A DNA stretch of 6,233 bases, taken from the NCBI GenBank assembly GCA_028703745.1, contig JAQVME010000089.1:1-6233 (forward strand), read 5' to 3'. The notes under the pieces were generated by a model that made no database searches, was not told the origin of the DNA, and was given only the letters and a program-made list of their open reading frames with translations. Origin of the DNA: Clostridia bacterium (GTDB taxonomy: Bacteria > Bacillota > Clostridia > Christensenellales > DTU072). This document shows positions 1 through 6,233 of this stretch, one piece after another; positions within the stretch are counted from its first letter, which is position 1, and each line of letters opens with the position of its first letter. The translations under genes were made by a program, and so were the position numbers.

Positions 1-353
1 AAGACTCCGGCTTCAAAATAGACACAGGAGTTTTCAACCGATGCTCTAAGCTTAAATATGTCAGGCTACCTACAAGCTACAACATTAAGGCAGATGCGAC
101 CTTTGCGAATTGCACAGCCTTGAAGTATATGGTATTAGAAAACAGCAATCCTTTGCCTGCGATGTTTGGCGATATTACAACGCAGTTTCAGAGTGGAATA
201 TCTTCGAATTATATTGACGTTTACGTTCCATCGCAGGCGGCAATAGACGCCTATTCCCAGCTGGAGAACTTGCCAAAGGTCATGGAGAACAGATTCATTT
301 ACGACGAGACGGACCCCAGCCCCGACCCCGAGAAGTTCCTGTCAATAGCGTAA
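1..353 (+). CDS. BspA-like leucine-rich-repeat protein, C-terminal end (5' partial)
   Basis: This is the last 116 residues of a longer protein. The frame is open from position 3 and ends at TAA 351-353. Two repeat units are visible: FNRCSKLKYVRLP (residues 11-23 of the visible part) and FANCTALKYMVLE (34-46). They are exactly 23 residues apart, with F, C and L in the same places, which is the signature of BspA-type (LRR_5) repeats. A closing segment follows with IDVYVPSQAAIDAYSQ, the usual capping pattern after the final repeat in this family. The protein then ends in an acidic, proline-containing tail (DETDPSPDPEKF). Family members are usually secreted or surface-exposed and take part in adhesion or host interaction. 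No LPXTG signal or membrane segment is visible at this C-terminus, so any signal peptide or anchor must lie upstream. The family call is firm, but the specific role is unknown. It is probably a separate unit from glmS, although no terminator is visible between them. Confidence 0.8.
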   Translation, partial: DSGFKIDTGVFNRCSKLKYVRLPTSYNIKADATFANCTALKYMVLENSNPLPAMFGDITTQFQSGISSNYIDVYVPSQAAIDAYSQLENLPKVMENRFIYDETDPSPDPEKFLSIA

Positions 354-427
354 GAAGATTACTATCATTGCTTCCATAGCCATAAAGAAAATGCGTGGAA
401 TGCATATAATATAAGAGGAGAAAATTT

Positions 428-2230
428 ATGTGCGGCATCATCGGCTATACCGGAAAAAAACAAGCTACTGAAATAATCATCAAGGGGCTGAAAAGCCTTG
501 AATACAGGGGTTACGACTCCAGCGGTATAGCCGTTTTCGACGGAGAGAATATTCAAGCCGTCAAGAAAGAGGGCAGAATAGTCTGCCTCGAAAAGGAGTT
601 AGAAACCAATCCTCTTTCCGGCAATACCGCTATCGGTCATACCCGTTGGGCTACCCACGGCAAGCCATCCGACAGCAACGCCCATCCTTTCGTGTCCACG
701 GCGCACAAGTTTGCCGTCGTGCACAACGGCATTATAGAAAACTATCTCGAAATAAAAGAATATCTGCAAGCGAGAAATATTCATTTTTATTCGCAAACAG
801 ACAGCGAGGTAGTGGCTCATCTCATCGAGTATTTGTATATTGGTGACGTAAAGGATGCCATACTTTCGGCGGTGCGCAGACTCAGAGGCTCTTTTGCGCT
901 CGGTGTTATATCTTCTGCCGAGCCCGGAATTATTTTTGCCGTAAAGAAGGATAATCCGCTGATTATCGGCAAGGGCGAAAACGAAAATTATATCAGTTCC
1001 GACATAACCAGCCTTCAAAAATTCACCGGCAGCGTAGTCGTGCTAAAAAATTATCAGCTTGCAAAAGTCACGGCGTCCGACATAGAACTGTGCGACTTCG
1101 ACGGTTGCGAACAGTCTGTTGAGACGGTAGACGTGTCGCGTGAGCTTGCCGACGATACCCATGACTTTGAAAGCTTCATGGAGAAGGAGATTAGGGAGAT
1201 TCCCGCCGCGCTCACCCGCGCGCTGAAAGGCTACGTATCACCTTTCGGAGAAGCGGAGTATTGGCAGGGCATAAACAGAATATATTTCATCGGCTGCGGC
1301 ACGGCGCTGCATGCGGGCATGGTGGGCAAGCGCATATTGAAGAAGCTGCTGCCAGAACTGAATTTGTTCGCCGAAATGGCAAGCGAATTCCGCTATGACG
1401 ATTTCCATATTGACGAACACACGCTAACAATTGCGGTGTCTCAGAGCGGCGAGACCGCCGACACGCTGTCGTGTATAAGAATGGTCAAGGAACGGGGCGG
1501 AAAGGTGCTTTGCGTATGCAACGTGCCGATATCCAGCATAGTGTTTGAGAGCGATTTTGCGCTTTTCACAAATGCCGGTCCCGAGGTGGCGGTTGCCTCG
1601 ACGAAGGCATACAACTGCCAGCTTGCCGTGCTGACGATGTTTGCTCTCGACTTCGCAAGGCTCAAGGGCGCATTGACAAAACAGCAATTTGAAGGTTTTA
1701 TGGCGGATATGGGACATCTTCCCGAAAAGGCAGAGGAAACGCTTAAGCTGAATGAGTTCATTTCGGATTTTTCCAGCTGGAACTATACGAGGAAAAGCGT
1801 TTTTTATCTGGGAAGAGGATTGGACTATTACGTGGCTATGGAAGGCTCGCTCAAACTCAAGGAAATAAGCTATATCCAGAGCGAGGCGTACGCCGCGGGA
1901 GAGCTCAAGCACGGCACGCTGGCGCTTATCGAAGACGGAGTTCTGGTTATGGCGCTGGTGACACAACGGGATTTGCTGGACAAAATGCATTCCTCGCTTA
2001 TCGAGGTGAAGTCCAGAGGCGCTACGATTATTACCATTACGCCCTTCGGCGACAATGCCGCCATAAAGGACGTCAGCGACTATATTATTCCCATTCCGAA
2101 TGTGACGGATATTCTTTATCCCGTAATCTCGGTCATACCCACGCAGCTGTTCTCATATTATATCGCGAGAGCAAAAGGCTGTGACATAGATAAACCTCGT
2201 AACCTTGCAAAATCGGTTACGGTAGAATAA
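428..2230 (+). CDS. glmS: Glutamine--fructose-6-phosphate aminotransferase (isomerizing)
   Basis: Cytosolic enzyme that makes glucosamine-6-phosphate and glutamate from fructose-6-phosphate and glutamine, the first step towards UDP-GlcNAc for peptidoglycan. It has 600 residues, close to the family's usual 600-610. The N-terminal class-II glutamine amidotransferase domain (about 2-220) starts MCGIIGYTG, with Cys2 becoming the N-terminal nucleophile, and carries HTRWATHGKPS (71-81), HNGIIENY (99-106) and SQTDSE (122-127). Two SIS sugar-isomerase domains follow (about 280-420 and 450-590), with GCGTALHAG (289-297), SQSGETADT (338-346) and the block around E479 and H495 in the second. The C-terminus is the classic DKPRNLAKSVTVE. 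By alignment with the E. coli enzyme, E479, H495 and K595 are the isomerase residues for proton transfer, ring opening and Schiff-base formation, and all are present. The ATG at 428 is fixed by the Cys2 requirement and by GAGGAG at 415-420, seven bases upstream. The 74-base leader is too short for an ordinary glmS ribozyme. Confidence 0.98.
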   Translation: MCGIIGYTGKKQATEIIIKGLKSLEYRGYDSSGIAVFDGENIQAVKKEGRIVCLEKELETNPLSGNTAIGHTRWATHGKPSDSNAHPFVSTAHKFAVVHNGIIENYLEIKEYLQARNIHFYSQTDSEVVAHLIEYLYIGDVKDAILSAVRRLRGSFALGVISSAEPGIIFAVKKDNPLIIGKGENENYISSDITSLQKFTGSVVVLKNYQLAKVTASDIELCDFDGCEQSVETVDVSRELADDTHDFESFMEKEIREIPAALTRALKGYVSPFGEAEYWQGINRIYFIGCGTALHAGMVGKRILKKLLPELNLFAEMASEFRYDDFHIDEHTLTIAVSQSGETADTLSCIRMVKERGGKVLCVCNVPISSIVFESDFALFTNAGPEVAVASTKAYNCQLAVLTMFALDFARLKGALTKQQFEGFMADMGHLPEKAEETLKLNEFISDFSSWNYTRKSVFYLGRGLDYYVAMEGSLKLKEISYIQSEAYAAGELKHGTLALIEDGVLVMALVTQRDLLDKMHSSLIEVKSRGATIITITPFGDNAAIKDVSDYIIPIPNVTDILYPVISVIPTQLFSYYIARAKGCDIDKPRNLAKSVTVE

Positions 2231-2253
2231 AAAAAAATAAAATACAGAAACTT

Positions 2254-2260
2254 AAAGGAG
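2254..2260 (+). promoter_or_regulatory. Shine-Dalgarno site that fixes the TTG start of rnj
   Basis: AAAGGAG lies six bases before TTG 2267-2269. The next in-frame ATG is codon 10, just before the conserved FLGGVGEIG strand, and would remove the lysine-rich start MAKKQNK. The strong site therefore favours the TTG. It sits in a 36-base A-rich gap after the glmS stop, with no hairpin or promoter that I can see. Confidence 0.8.
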
Positions 2261-2266
2261 AAAAGT

Positions 2267-3910
2267 TTGGCAAAAAAACAGAATAAATTGAAGGTTATGT
2301 TCTTGGGCGGTGTAGGAGAAATCGGCAAAAACATGACACTTTTTGAGTACGGCAACCACATACTAGTAGTAGATGCGGGCATGAGCTTTCCCAGCGACCA
2401 GATGCCCGGAATTGATTTTGTAATCCCTGATTACAATTATCTAATCCAGAACGAAAGCAAAGTAGCCGGCATAGTAGTTACGCACGGACATGAGGACCAT
2501 ATCGGGGCTTTACCCTTTGTGCTGAGAGACCTTGACGTGCCGGTATACGGCTCCAAGCTGGCTTTGGCAATGGTCGGGCACAAGCTTGAAGAAGCCAGAA
2601 TAAAGAACAAGAAGCTCAACACCGTAAACGAAGGCGACGTCATAAACGTCGGGTGCTTTCAGGTGGAATTCATAAGAGTAAACCACTCCACGACAGGCTG
2701 CTATGCGCTGTGCATAACCACGCCCAGAGGTGTGATTTTCTTTACGGGCGATTTCAAAATAGACCATACCCCCATCGACAACAAGCCCATAGACCTGACG
2801 CGTATAGCAGAGATAGGCAAGAGCGGCGTTATGCTGCTTATGATGGACTCTACCAATGCCGAAAGAAGCGGTTTCAGTATGAGTGAACGTTGCGTTTATA
2901 AGAATTTGGACAACCTGTTTGCCCAAAACCTCGACAAGAGAATAATCGTCGCTACCTTCGCGTCGAACATACACCGTGTGCAGCAAATCATAAACTGCGC
3001 TGTCAAGTATAACAGAAAAATAGCCTTTTCCGGCAGGAGCATGATAAATATCGCCGAAATGGCGTACACAATAGGCGAGTTGAAGTATCCCCGTGAGGCA
3101 ATCGTAGATATAGACAAGATAGGCAAGATACCCTACGACAAGCTTTGCATAATATCTACCGGCACACAGGGCGAACCTATGAGCGCGCTTACCCGAATGA
3201 GCCAGAACGATTTCAGGAAGGTAGTCATAAACGAAAAGGACACCGTCATTCTTTCTGCGTCGGCAATCCCCGGCAACGAAAAACTGATTTATAACGTCAT
3301 AAACAACCTTTACCGCATGGGCGCCGACGTGATTTACCAGTCAATAAGCGAAATACACGTTTCGGGGCACGCCTGCCGCGAGGAGCTGAAGTTGATGTTC
3401 TCGCTCATAAAGCCGTCATTCTTTATTCCTATTCACGGTGAATACAGGCATTTGAAACAAAATATTTCCCTAGCCAAAGAAATGGGTATTCCCGAGGCGA
3501 ATTGCATCATTCCGGAGCTGGGCTATTCCGTCGATGTCGACAAGAAGGGTATCGTACGCAGCGACAACGTTCCTTCGGGCAACATACTTGTTGACGGCAG
3601 CGTGGTTACAGACGATTCCGAAATGCTGCTACGCGACCGACGGCATCTCGCCGGAGACGGCTTTGTCATCACTATCATCTCAAAGAATTCGCTGGAAATC
3701 AACCCTCCGATACTTATTGCAAGGGGAGTGAGAATACCCGACAAGCTTTCTGACGATTTGCGTGAAAGCATGATAAAGGAGCTGACCAAGGACAAGGTTG
3801 ACGACGATATTCAGGGCATAAAACAGATGCTACGCAAGCTTATTGCAAAGAGCTTGTTGAAGGAATTGAAGAAAAAACCTATGATCATACCGATTATTAT
3901 CGAAAACTGA
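2267..3910 (+). CDS. rnj: Ribonuclease J (metallo-beta-lactamase/beta-CASP family)
   Basis: Zinc-dependent nuclease with endonuclease and 5'-3' exonuclease activity in its family, acting in mRNA turnover and rRNA maturation in the cytoplasm. It has 547 residues, close to the 550-560 typical of RNase J. The beta-lactamase core begins FLGGVGEIGKNM (12-23). The metal-binding motif HGHEDH is at 73-78, followed by H140 in VNHS and D162 in TGDFKID. The beta-CASP domain (about 205-350) starts near DSTNAERSGFSMSER and includes ATFASNIHRVQQI (229-241), SGRSM (255-259) and ISTGTQGEPMSALTRMS (296-312). The core resumes with HVSGHA (H364, H368) and IPIHGEYRHL (H390), and a C-terminal domain runs from about 450 to the end. 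All expected metal ligands are present. Where the Bacillus enzymes have NHSIPD, this one has NHSTTG, a local variant next to the ligand. Only one paralogue is visible, so I do not assign J1 or J2. It is followed by trmR after one base. Confidence 0.96.
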   Translation: MAKKQNKLKVMFLGGVGEIGKNMTLFEYGNHILVVDAGMSFPSDQMPGIDFVIPDYNYLIQNESKVAGIVVTHGHEDHIGALPFVLRDLDVPVYGSKLALAMVGHKLEEARIKNKKLNTVNEGDVINVGCFQVEFIRVNHSTTGCYALCITTPRGVIFFTGDFKIDHTPIDNKPIDLTRIAEIGKSGVMLLMMDSTNAERSGFSMSERCVYKNLDNLFAQNLDKRIIVATFASNIHRVQQIINCAVKYNRKIAFSGRSMINIAEMAYTIGELKYPREAIVDIDKIGKIPYDKLCIISTGTQGEPMSALTRMSQNDFRKVVINEKDTVILSASAIPGNEKLIYNVINNLYRMGADVIYQSISEIHVSGHACREELKLMFSLIKPSFFIPIHGEYRHLKQNISLAKEMGIPEANCIIPELGYSVDVDKKGIVRSDNVPSGNILVDGSVVTDDSEMLLRDRRHLAGDGFVITIISKNSLEINPPILIARGVRIPDKLSDDLRESMIKELTKDKVDDDIQGIKQMLRKLIAKSLLKELKKKPMIIPIIIEN

Positions 3911-3911
3911 T

Positions 3912-4505
3912 ATGGACGTCAACTGTCTGCTGGCGGAGCTGCGCGCATACGCCGCAGAAAGACATATACCCGTGCTGAGCTCTGACGCCGCAGAGACGTT
4001 GGAACTGTGGCTACGCAAGAAGCAGCCGTTGACTGTGCTAGAAATAGGCACGTCTATCGGCACCAGCGGCATACTCTGCCTTGCCGCGACGGCAGCGCGT
4101 CTTACGACGATAGAAAAGGACGAGGACGTCTTTCTCAAAGCGAGAGAGAACTTCGCCCGCGCAGGTTTTTGCGGCGGCAGAGCAGAACTCATAAACGCCG
4201 ATTGCTTCGAAACGCTGGCGCTGATGTCGAAGAAATTCGATTTTGTCATACTAGACGGACCCAAAGGGCATACGGCAGAGCTTTTCGAGCTGGTTTATCC
4301 CATGCTAAACCCGGGCGGAACGGTCTTTGTTGACAACATAAATTATCACGGCAAAATAAAAGCCGACGGAGAAGTGCCGCACAAACACCGCACGATAGTG
4401 CGAAACACCAGGCATTTCTTAGAAAGCATTGCCGCCGACAGCAGAGTGCTGTTGACTATTATTGAGAACGGCGACGGTATTGCCGTGCTGGAAAAGGTCT
4501 TATAA
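3912..4505 (+). CDS. trmR: tRNA 5-hydroxyuridine O-methyltransferase (TrmR/YrrM-like)
   Basis: SAM-dependent class I methyltransferase of the COMT-like O-methyltransferase_3 family. TrmR methylates 5-hydroxyuridine at tRNA wobble position 34, giving 5-methoxyuridine. SAM motif I is LEIGTSIGTSG (43-53), the ribose-binding acidic residue is E68 in TTIEKD, and the next acidic motif is NAD (96-98). D115 (ILDGPKG), D141 and N142 (VDNINYHG) match the divalent-metal triad of the family in order and spacing. The ending ENGDGIAVLEKV is typical. The start aligns with the AYAEEHHVPI region of B. subtilis YrrM, so at 197 residues it lacks roughly 15-20 N-terminal residues. ATG 3912 is the first possible start after the in-frame stop at 3882-3884. 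No clear Shine-Dalgarno precedes it, and the rnj stop is one base upstream, so translation is probably coupled. The trhP neighbour makes the tRNA role much more likely than small-molecule methylation. Confidence 0.85.
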   Translation: MDVNCLLAELRAYAAERHIPVLSSDAAETLELWLRKKQPLTVLEIGTSIGTSGILCLAATAARLTTIEKDEDVFLKARENFARAGFCGGRAELINADCFETLALMSKKFDFVILDGPKGHTAELFELVYPMLNPGGTVFVDNINYHGKIKADGEVPHKHRTIVRNTRHFLESIAADSRVLLTIIENGDGIAVLEKVL

Positions 4506-4509
4506 AAAC

Positions 4510-5733
4510 ATGAGAAAAGTCGAACTGCTGTCTCCCGTAGGGAGCATGAACAAATTGACGACGGCTCTGCACTTCGGCGCCGATGCGGTATATCTCGCCG
4601 GCAAGGACTTCGGGCTGCGCGCATACGCCGGAAACTTTTCGACGGAGGAGTTGCTTTCCGCCGTGTCACTGTGTCACAGCTACGGCAAGAAGGTATACGT
4701 AACCGTAAATATATTTGCCCGTAATGCAGACTTTGGAAGCCTGAAAGAGTACTTACAATTTCTCGCCCAGACGGGAGCCGACGCCGCAATAATCGCTGAC
4801 CCCGGCATTGTCGCTTTAGCTAGCAAGGTTGCACCTTCGTTGGATATTCATTTATCCACGCAGGCGAACACGACGAACAAGTACGCCGTAAGCTTTTGGA
4901 AGGATGTGGGTGTCAAGCGGGTAGTGCTGGCGCGGGAGCTTGCGCTTGACGATATAAAAGAGACCGCCGATTTCATAAACGGCGCAGTCGAGCTTGAAGC
5001 GTTTGTGCACGGTGCCATGTGCATATCATACAGCGGGAGGTGTCTGCTGTCTTCGTATCTCACCAGCCGTGACAGTAACCGAGGAGAATGCGTTCAGGCT
5101 TGCCGCTGGGAATACAGGTTCACCGAAAAATCCCGTCCGAACAAGCAGCTTACTCTCGAGGAGGACACAAGGGGCAGTTACATTCTCAATTCGAAGGACT
5201 TGTGCGCCATGCCCTTCTTAGACAAGGTAATCGATGCCGGCGTTAGTTCGCTGAAGATTGAAGGCAGAATGAAATCAGAGTATTATGTCGGCGCCGTGAC
5301 AGGGGCATACCGAAAGCGTATTGACACCATAGCCGAGGGCAAGCCATACGACAAAATACTTATGGATGAGCTTTATAAGGTCAACCACCGCGAATATACC
5401 GATGGATTTTACCTTAACAAAGAAGCCGGCATATGCTATAATACATCTAAGCCCGACAACGAGTACGGTTTTGTCGCAGAAGTAAAGGGTTATGACGAAC
5501 AAAGAGGAGCGGTTATTGTCGAACAGCGCAACAGGTTCTTCAGCGGAGACACGCTGGAGATACTCTCGCCTTCGGAGTACCACAACCGCCAAATAATTGC
5601 CGCCGAAATATACGATGAGACGGGAGACAGCGTCGCCGACTGCAAGCATGTGCAACAAACGCTGTTTATAAAAAGTCCGCTGAGGCTGGAAAAAAACGAC
5701 ATTTTGCGCAAAAGGAGAGGCTATGAGGGATAA
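4510..5733 (+). CDS. trhP: tRNA U34 hydroxylase, peptidase U32 family
   Basis: Peptidase-U32-family protein. Despite the name, characterised bacterial relatives (TrhP/YegQ, YrrN/YrrO) are Fe-S proteins that form 5-hydroxyuridine at tRNA position 34, using prephenate. It starts with the family's VELLSPVGS and AVYLAGKDFGLRA (27-39). The complete U32 signature EAFVHGAMCISYSGRCLLS is at 163-181, followed by RGECVQACRWEY (191-202) and LNSKDLC (226-232). C171, C178, C194 (or C198) and C232 are the likely [4Fe-4S] ligands by analogy with UbiU. IEGRMKSEYYV (250-260) is also typical, and a small beta-rich C-terminal domain runs from about 318. I chose ATG 4510 (407 residues) over an in-frame ATG at 4462, which would add 16 residues encoded inside trmR and ahead of the conserved start; a modest AAGG lies at 4494-4497. 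B. subtilis has two such proteins after trmR; here there is one, closest in length to YrrO. The 3' end overlaps the next gene by 11 bases and contains a promoter candidate. Confidence 0.88.
   Translation: MRKVELLSPVGSMNKLTTALHFGADAVYLAGKDFGLRAYAGNFSTEELLSAVSLCHSYGKKVYVTVNIFARNADFGSLKEYLQFLAQTGADAAIIADPGIVALASKVAPSLDIHLSTQANTTNKYAVSFWKDVGVKRVVLARELALDDIKETADFINGAVELEAFVHGAMCISYSGRCLLSSYLTSRDSNRGECVQACRWEYRFTEKSRPNKQLTLEEDTRGSYILNSKDLCAMPFLDKVIDAGVSSLKIEGRMKSEYYVGAVTGAYRKRIDTIAEGKPYDKILMDELYKVNHREYTDGFYLNKEAGICYNTSKPDNEYGFVAEVKGYDEQRGAVIVEQRNRFFSGDTLEILSPSEYHNRQIIAAEIYDETGDSVADCKHVQQTLFIKSPLRLEKNDILRKRRGYEG
5414..5442 (+). promoter_or_regulatory. Candidate sigma-A promoter inside trhP
   Basis: TTAACA at 5414-5419 matches five of six bases of the -35 consensus. 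After exactly 17 bases comes TATAAT at 5437-5442, a perfect -10 preceded by TGC, which makes the extended -10 TGNTATAAT. Transcription would start near 5449, about 275 bases ahead of the glycosyltransferase-like gene at 5723. It is the best promoter match I found on the + strand. It lies in coding sequence, so it could be chance, but the match is unusually complete for DNA of this composition. Function is inferred from sequence alone. Confidence 0.5.
5712..5716 (+). promoter_or_regulatory. Shine-Dalgarno site for the glycosyltransferase-like gene
   Basis: AAGGAG-type sequence within AAAGGAGAGG (5711-5720) ends about six bases before ATG 5723. It lies in the last codons of trhP. The site decides the start of the following gene and shows that the 11-base overlap is real, because no other ATG in that frame is as well placed. 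Confidence 0.75.
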
Positions 5734-6233
5734 AAAAACCATAATTATCTTGACCGACAACAGCAGCAGGAATACCAGCGCGGCTATCAAAGAATATTTC
5801 AAGAACGACCGCGACGTGCTTATAATAATAATTGCCGAGAACGAGCTTGAAAGCTATGTTAAGAACTCGGTTTTCAATTATCTTTTCAAAGAGGAAAGCC
5901 GTGTCAGGAGCTTTTATGACAAAATGACGGAGCTAAAAAAGGCGGCGAGAATGGACAAGCTTGCCTCCCAGAAGGTATCCTTCAACGTGAAGTCTCCCGT
6001 ACATAGAAGGGTGCAAAACGTCTTTTTGAGGTACAGCCCCGATATTGTCATAGCCATGACACCCAAAGTGCTGGCACCGTCGCTTGCCGTACGGGATAAG
6101 CTGAAGCTAAAAACAAAAATAGCCGTAGTCATTGACGAGTTTTGCCTTGATAAGCAATTAGTCAACACCGCAGTAGATTTTTATTTTGTCGACAATCACG
6201 ACATAAAAGAGCAGCTTGTGGGCTACAAGGTAC
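5723..6233 (+). CDS. Putative MGDG-synthase/UgtP-like glycosyltransferase, N-terminal part (3' partial)
   Basis: The frame is open from ATG 5723 to the window edge (170 codons, no stop). It starts with a Rossmann-type strand KTIIILTDNSSRNTSAA (5-21). A basic, helical-looking middle follows, then YSPDIVIAMTPKVLAPSLA (104-122), KIAVVIDEFCLDKQLV (132-147) and VDFYFVDNHDIKEQL (151-165). The order and spacing resemble the N-terminal domain of MGDG synthases and B. subtilis UgtP, where the corresponding blocks read like PDIVINTFP, TDFCLHKIWVH and VDKYYVATDYVKEKL. Those enzymes move glucose or galactose from UDP-sugars onto membrane diacylglycerol for glycolipids and lipoteichoic-acid anchors. The family's GxGH near the N-terminus and the histidine of the WVH motif are both replaced here (SSRNTSAA, QLVNTA), so substrate or activity may differ. 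The C-terminal nucleotide-sugar domain is outside the window. There is no signal peptide. It overlaps trhP by 11 bases, with a strong ribosome-binding site. The family call rests on remembered motif similarity, so confidence is moderate. Confidence 0.55.
   Translation, partial: MRDKKTIIILTDNSSRNTSAAIKEYFKNDRDVLIIIIAENELESYVKNSVFNYLFKEESRVRSFYDKMTELKKAARMDKLASQKVSFNVKSPVHRRVQNVFLRYSPDIVIAMTPKVLAPSLAVRDKLKLKTKIAVVIDEFCLDKQLVNTAVDFYFVDNHDIKEQLVGYKV

Noticed and set aside
405..410. Perfect TATAAT just upstream of glmS
   Set aside because: No -35-like hexamer lies 16-18 bases upstream (ATAAAG region, two of six matches). The predicted start near 417 would also cut into the glmS ribosome-binding site at 415-420, so it is unlikely to be the glmS promoter.
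481..500. Small stem with a GAAA loop near the 5' end of glmS
   Set aside because: Seven pairs with a two-base bulge, in codons for a strongly conserved peptide (KGLKSLE). It is too short and too protein-constrained to call a regulatory structure.
1673..1701. Exact TTGACA within glmS with TTTTAT 17 bases downstream
   Set aside because: The -10 matches only four of six positions, there is no extended motif, and no gene starts nearby in this direction, so chance is the simpler explanation.
1424..1990. Minus-strand open frame of 188 codons
   Set aside because: It lies wholly opposite the highly conserved SIS domains of glmS. The histidine- and arginine-rich translation looks like an antisense shadow, with no known motif.
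2229..2250. A-rich run after the glmS stop as a possible terminator
   Set aside because: An intrinsic terminator on this strand needs a GC-rich hairpin followed by a T run. This is an A run with no hairpin, so it does not support termination on the + strand.
3430..3444. Palindrome TATTCAC-G-GTGAATA
   Set aside because: It encodes the conserved RNase J motif PIHGEY. A one-base loop makes a poor RNA hairpin, and there is no sign of an operator role inside the gene.
4462..4509. Upstream in-frame ATG that would extend trhP by 16 residues
   Set aside because: The added residues are coded within the end of trmR, have no ribosome-binding site of note, and lie before the conserved U32 N-terminus (VELLSPVG). 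ATG 4510 fits the family better.
5275..5802. Minus-strand open frame with a hydrophobic, signal-like N-terminus
   Set aside because: It is antisense to the conserved trhP end and the start of the next gene. The hydrophobic stretch reflects the complement of A/T-rich coding sequence, and I recognise no family in it.

Overview
The window is a densely packed stretch of bacterial chromosome with every supported gene on the + strand. It most likely comes from a member of the Bacillota, probably a gut-associated Clostridia-like lineage. The reasons are an RNase J, a TrmR/TrhP pair of the Gram-positive type, purine-rich Shine-Dalgarno sites (GAGGAG, AAAGGAG, AAGGAG), a TTG start, frequent ATA codons, and a BspA-like leucine-rich-repeat surface protein. 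The taxonomic placement is inference; there is no rRNA or other marker to fix it.

Layout. Positions 1-353 hold the 3' end of a BspA-type LRR protein (its start lies outside the window). A 74-base gap without a convincing promoter, terminator or glmS ribozyme leads to glmS (428-2230), a complete glucosamine-6-phosphate synthase. After 36 bases comes rnj (2267-3910), a complete RNase J starting with TTG. One base later trmR begins (3912-4505), a SAM-dependent tRNA 5-hydroxyuridine O-methyltransferase. Four bases after it comes trhP (4510-5733), a peptidase-U32-family Fe-S protein predicted to hydroxylate tRNA U34. Overlapping its end by 11 bases is the N-terminal part of a divergent MGDG-synthase/UgtP-like glycosyltransferase (5723 to the window edge).

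How they fit together. The spacing from glmS onward (36, 1, 4 and -11 bases) suggests one transcription unit or tightly coupled sub-units. It would combine an amino-sugar precursor enzyme, an mRNA/rRNA nuclease, a two-enzyme tRNA wobble-uridine pathway (U34 to ho5U by TrhP, then mo5U by TrmR) and a possible glycolipid or cell-envelope glycosyltransferase. A near-consensus sigma-A promoter lies inside trhP at 5414-5442 and could transcribe the last gene separately.

I see no mobile element, CRISPR array, RNA gene or defence system. Most of the window is recognisable core metabolism and RNA biology. The least ordinary items are the internal promoter and the glycosyltransferase-like protein that lacks the family's hallmark histidines.
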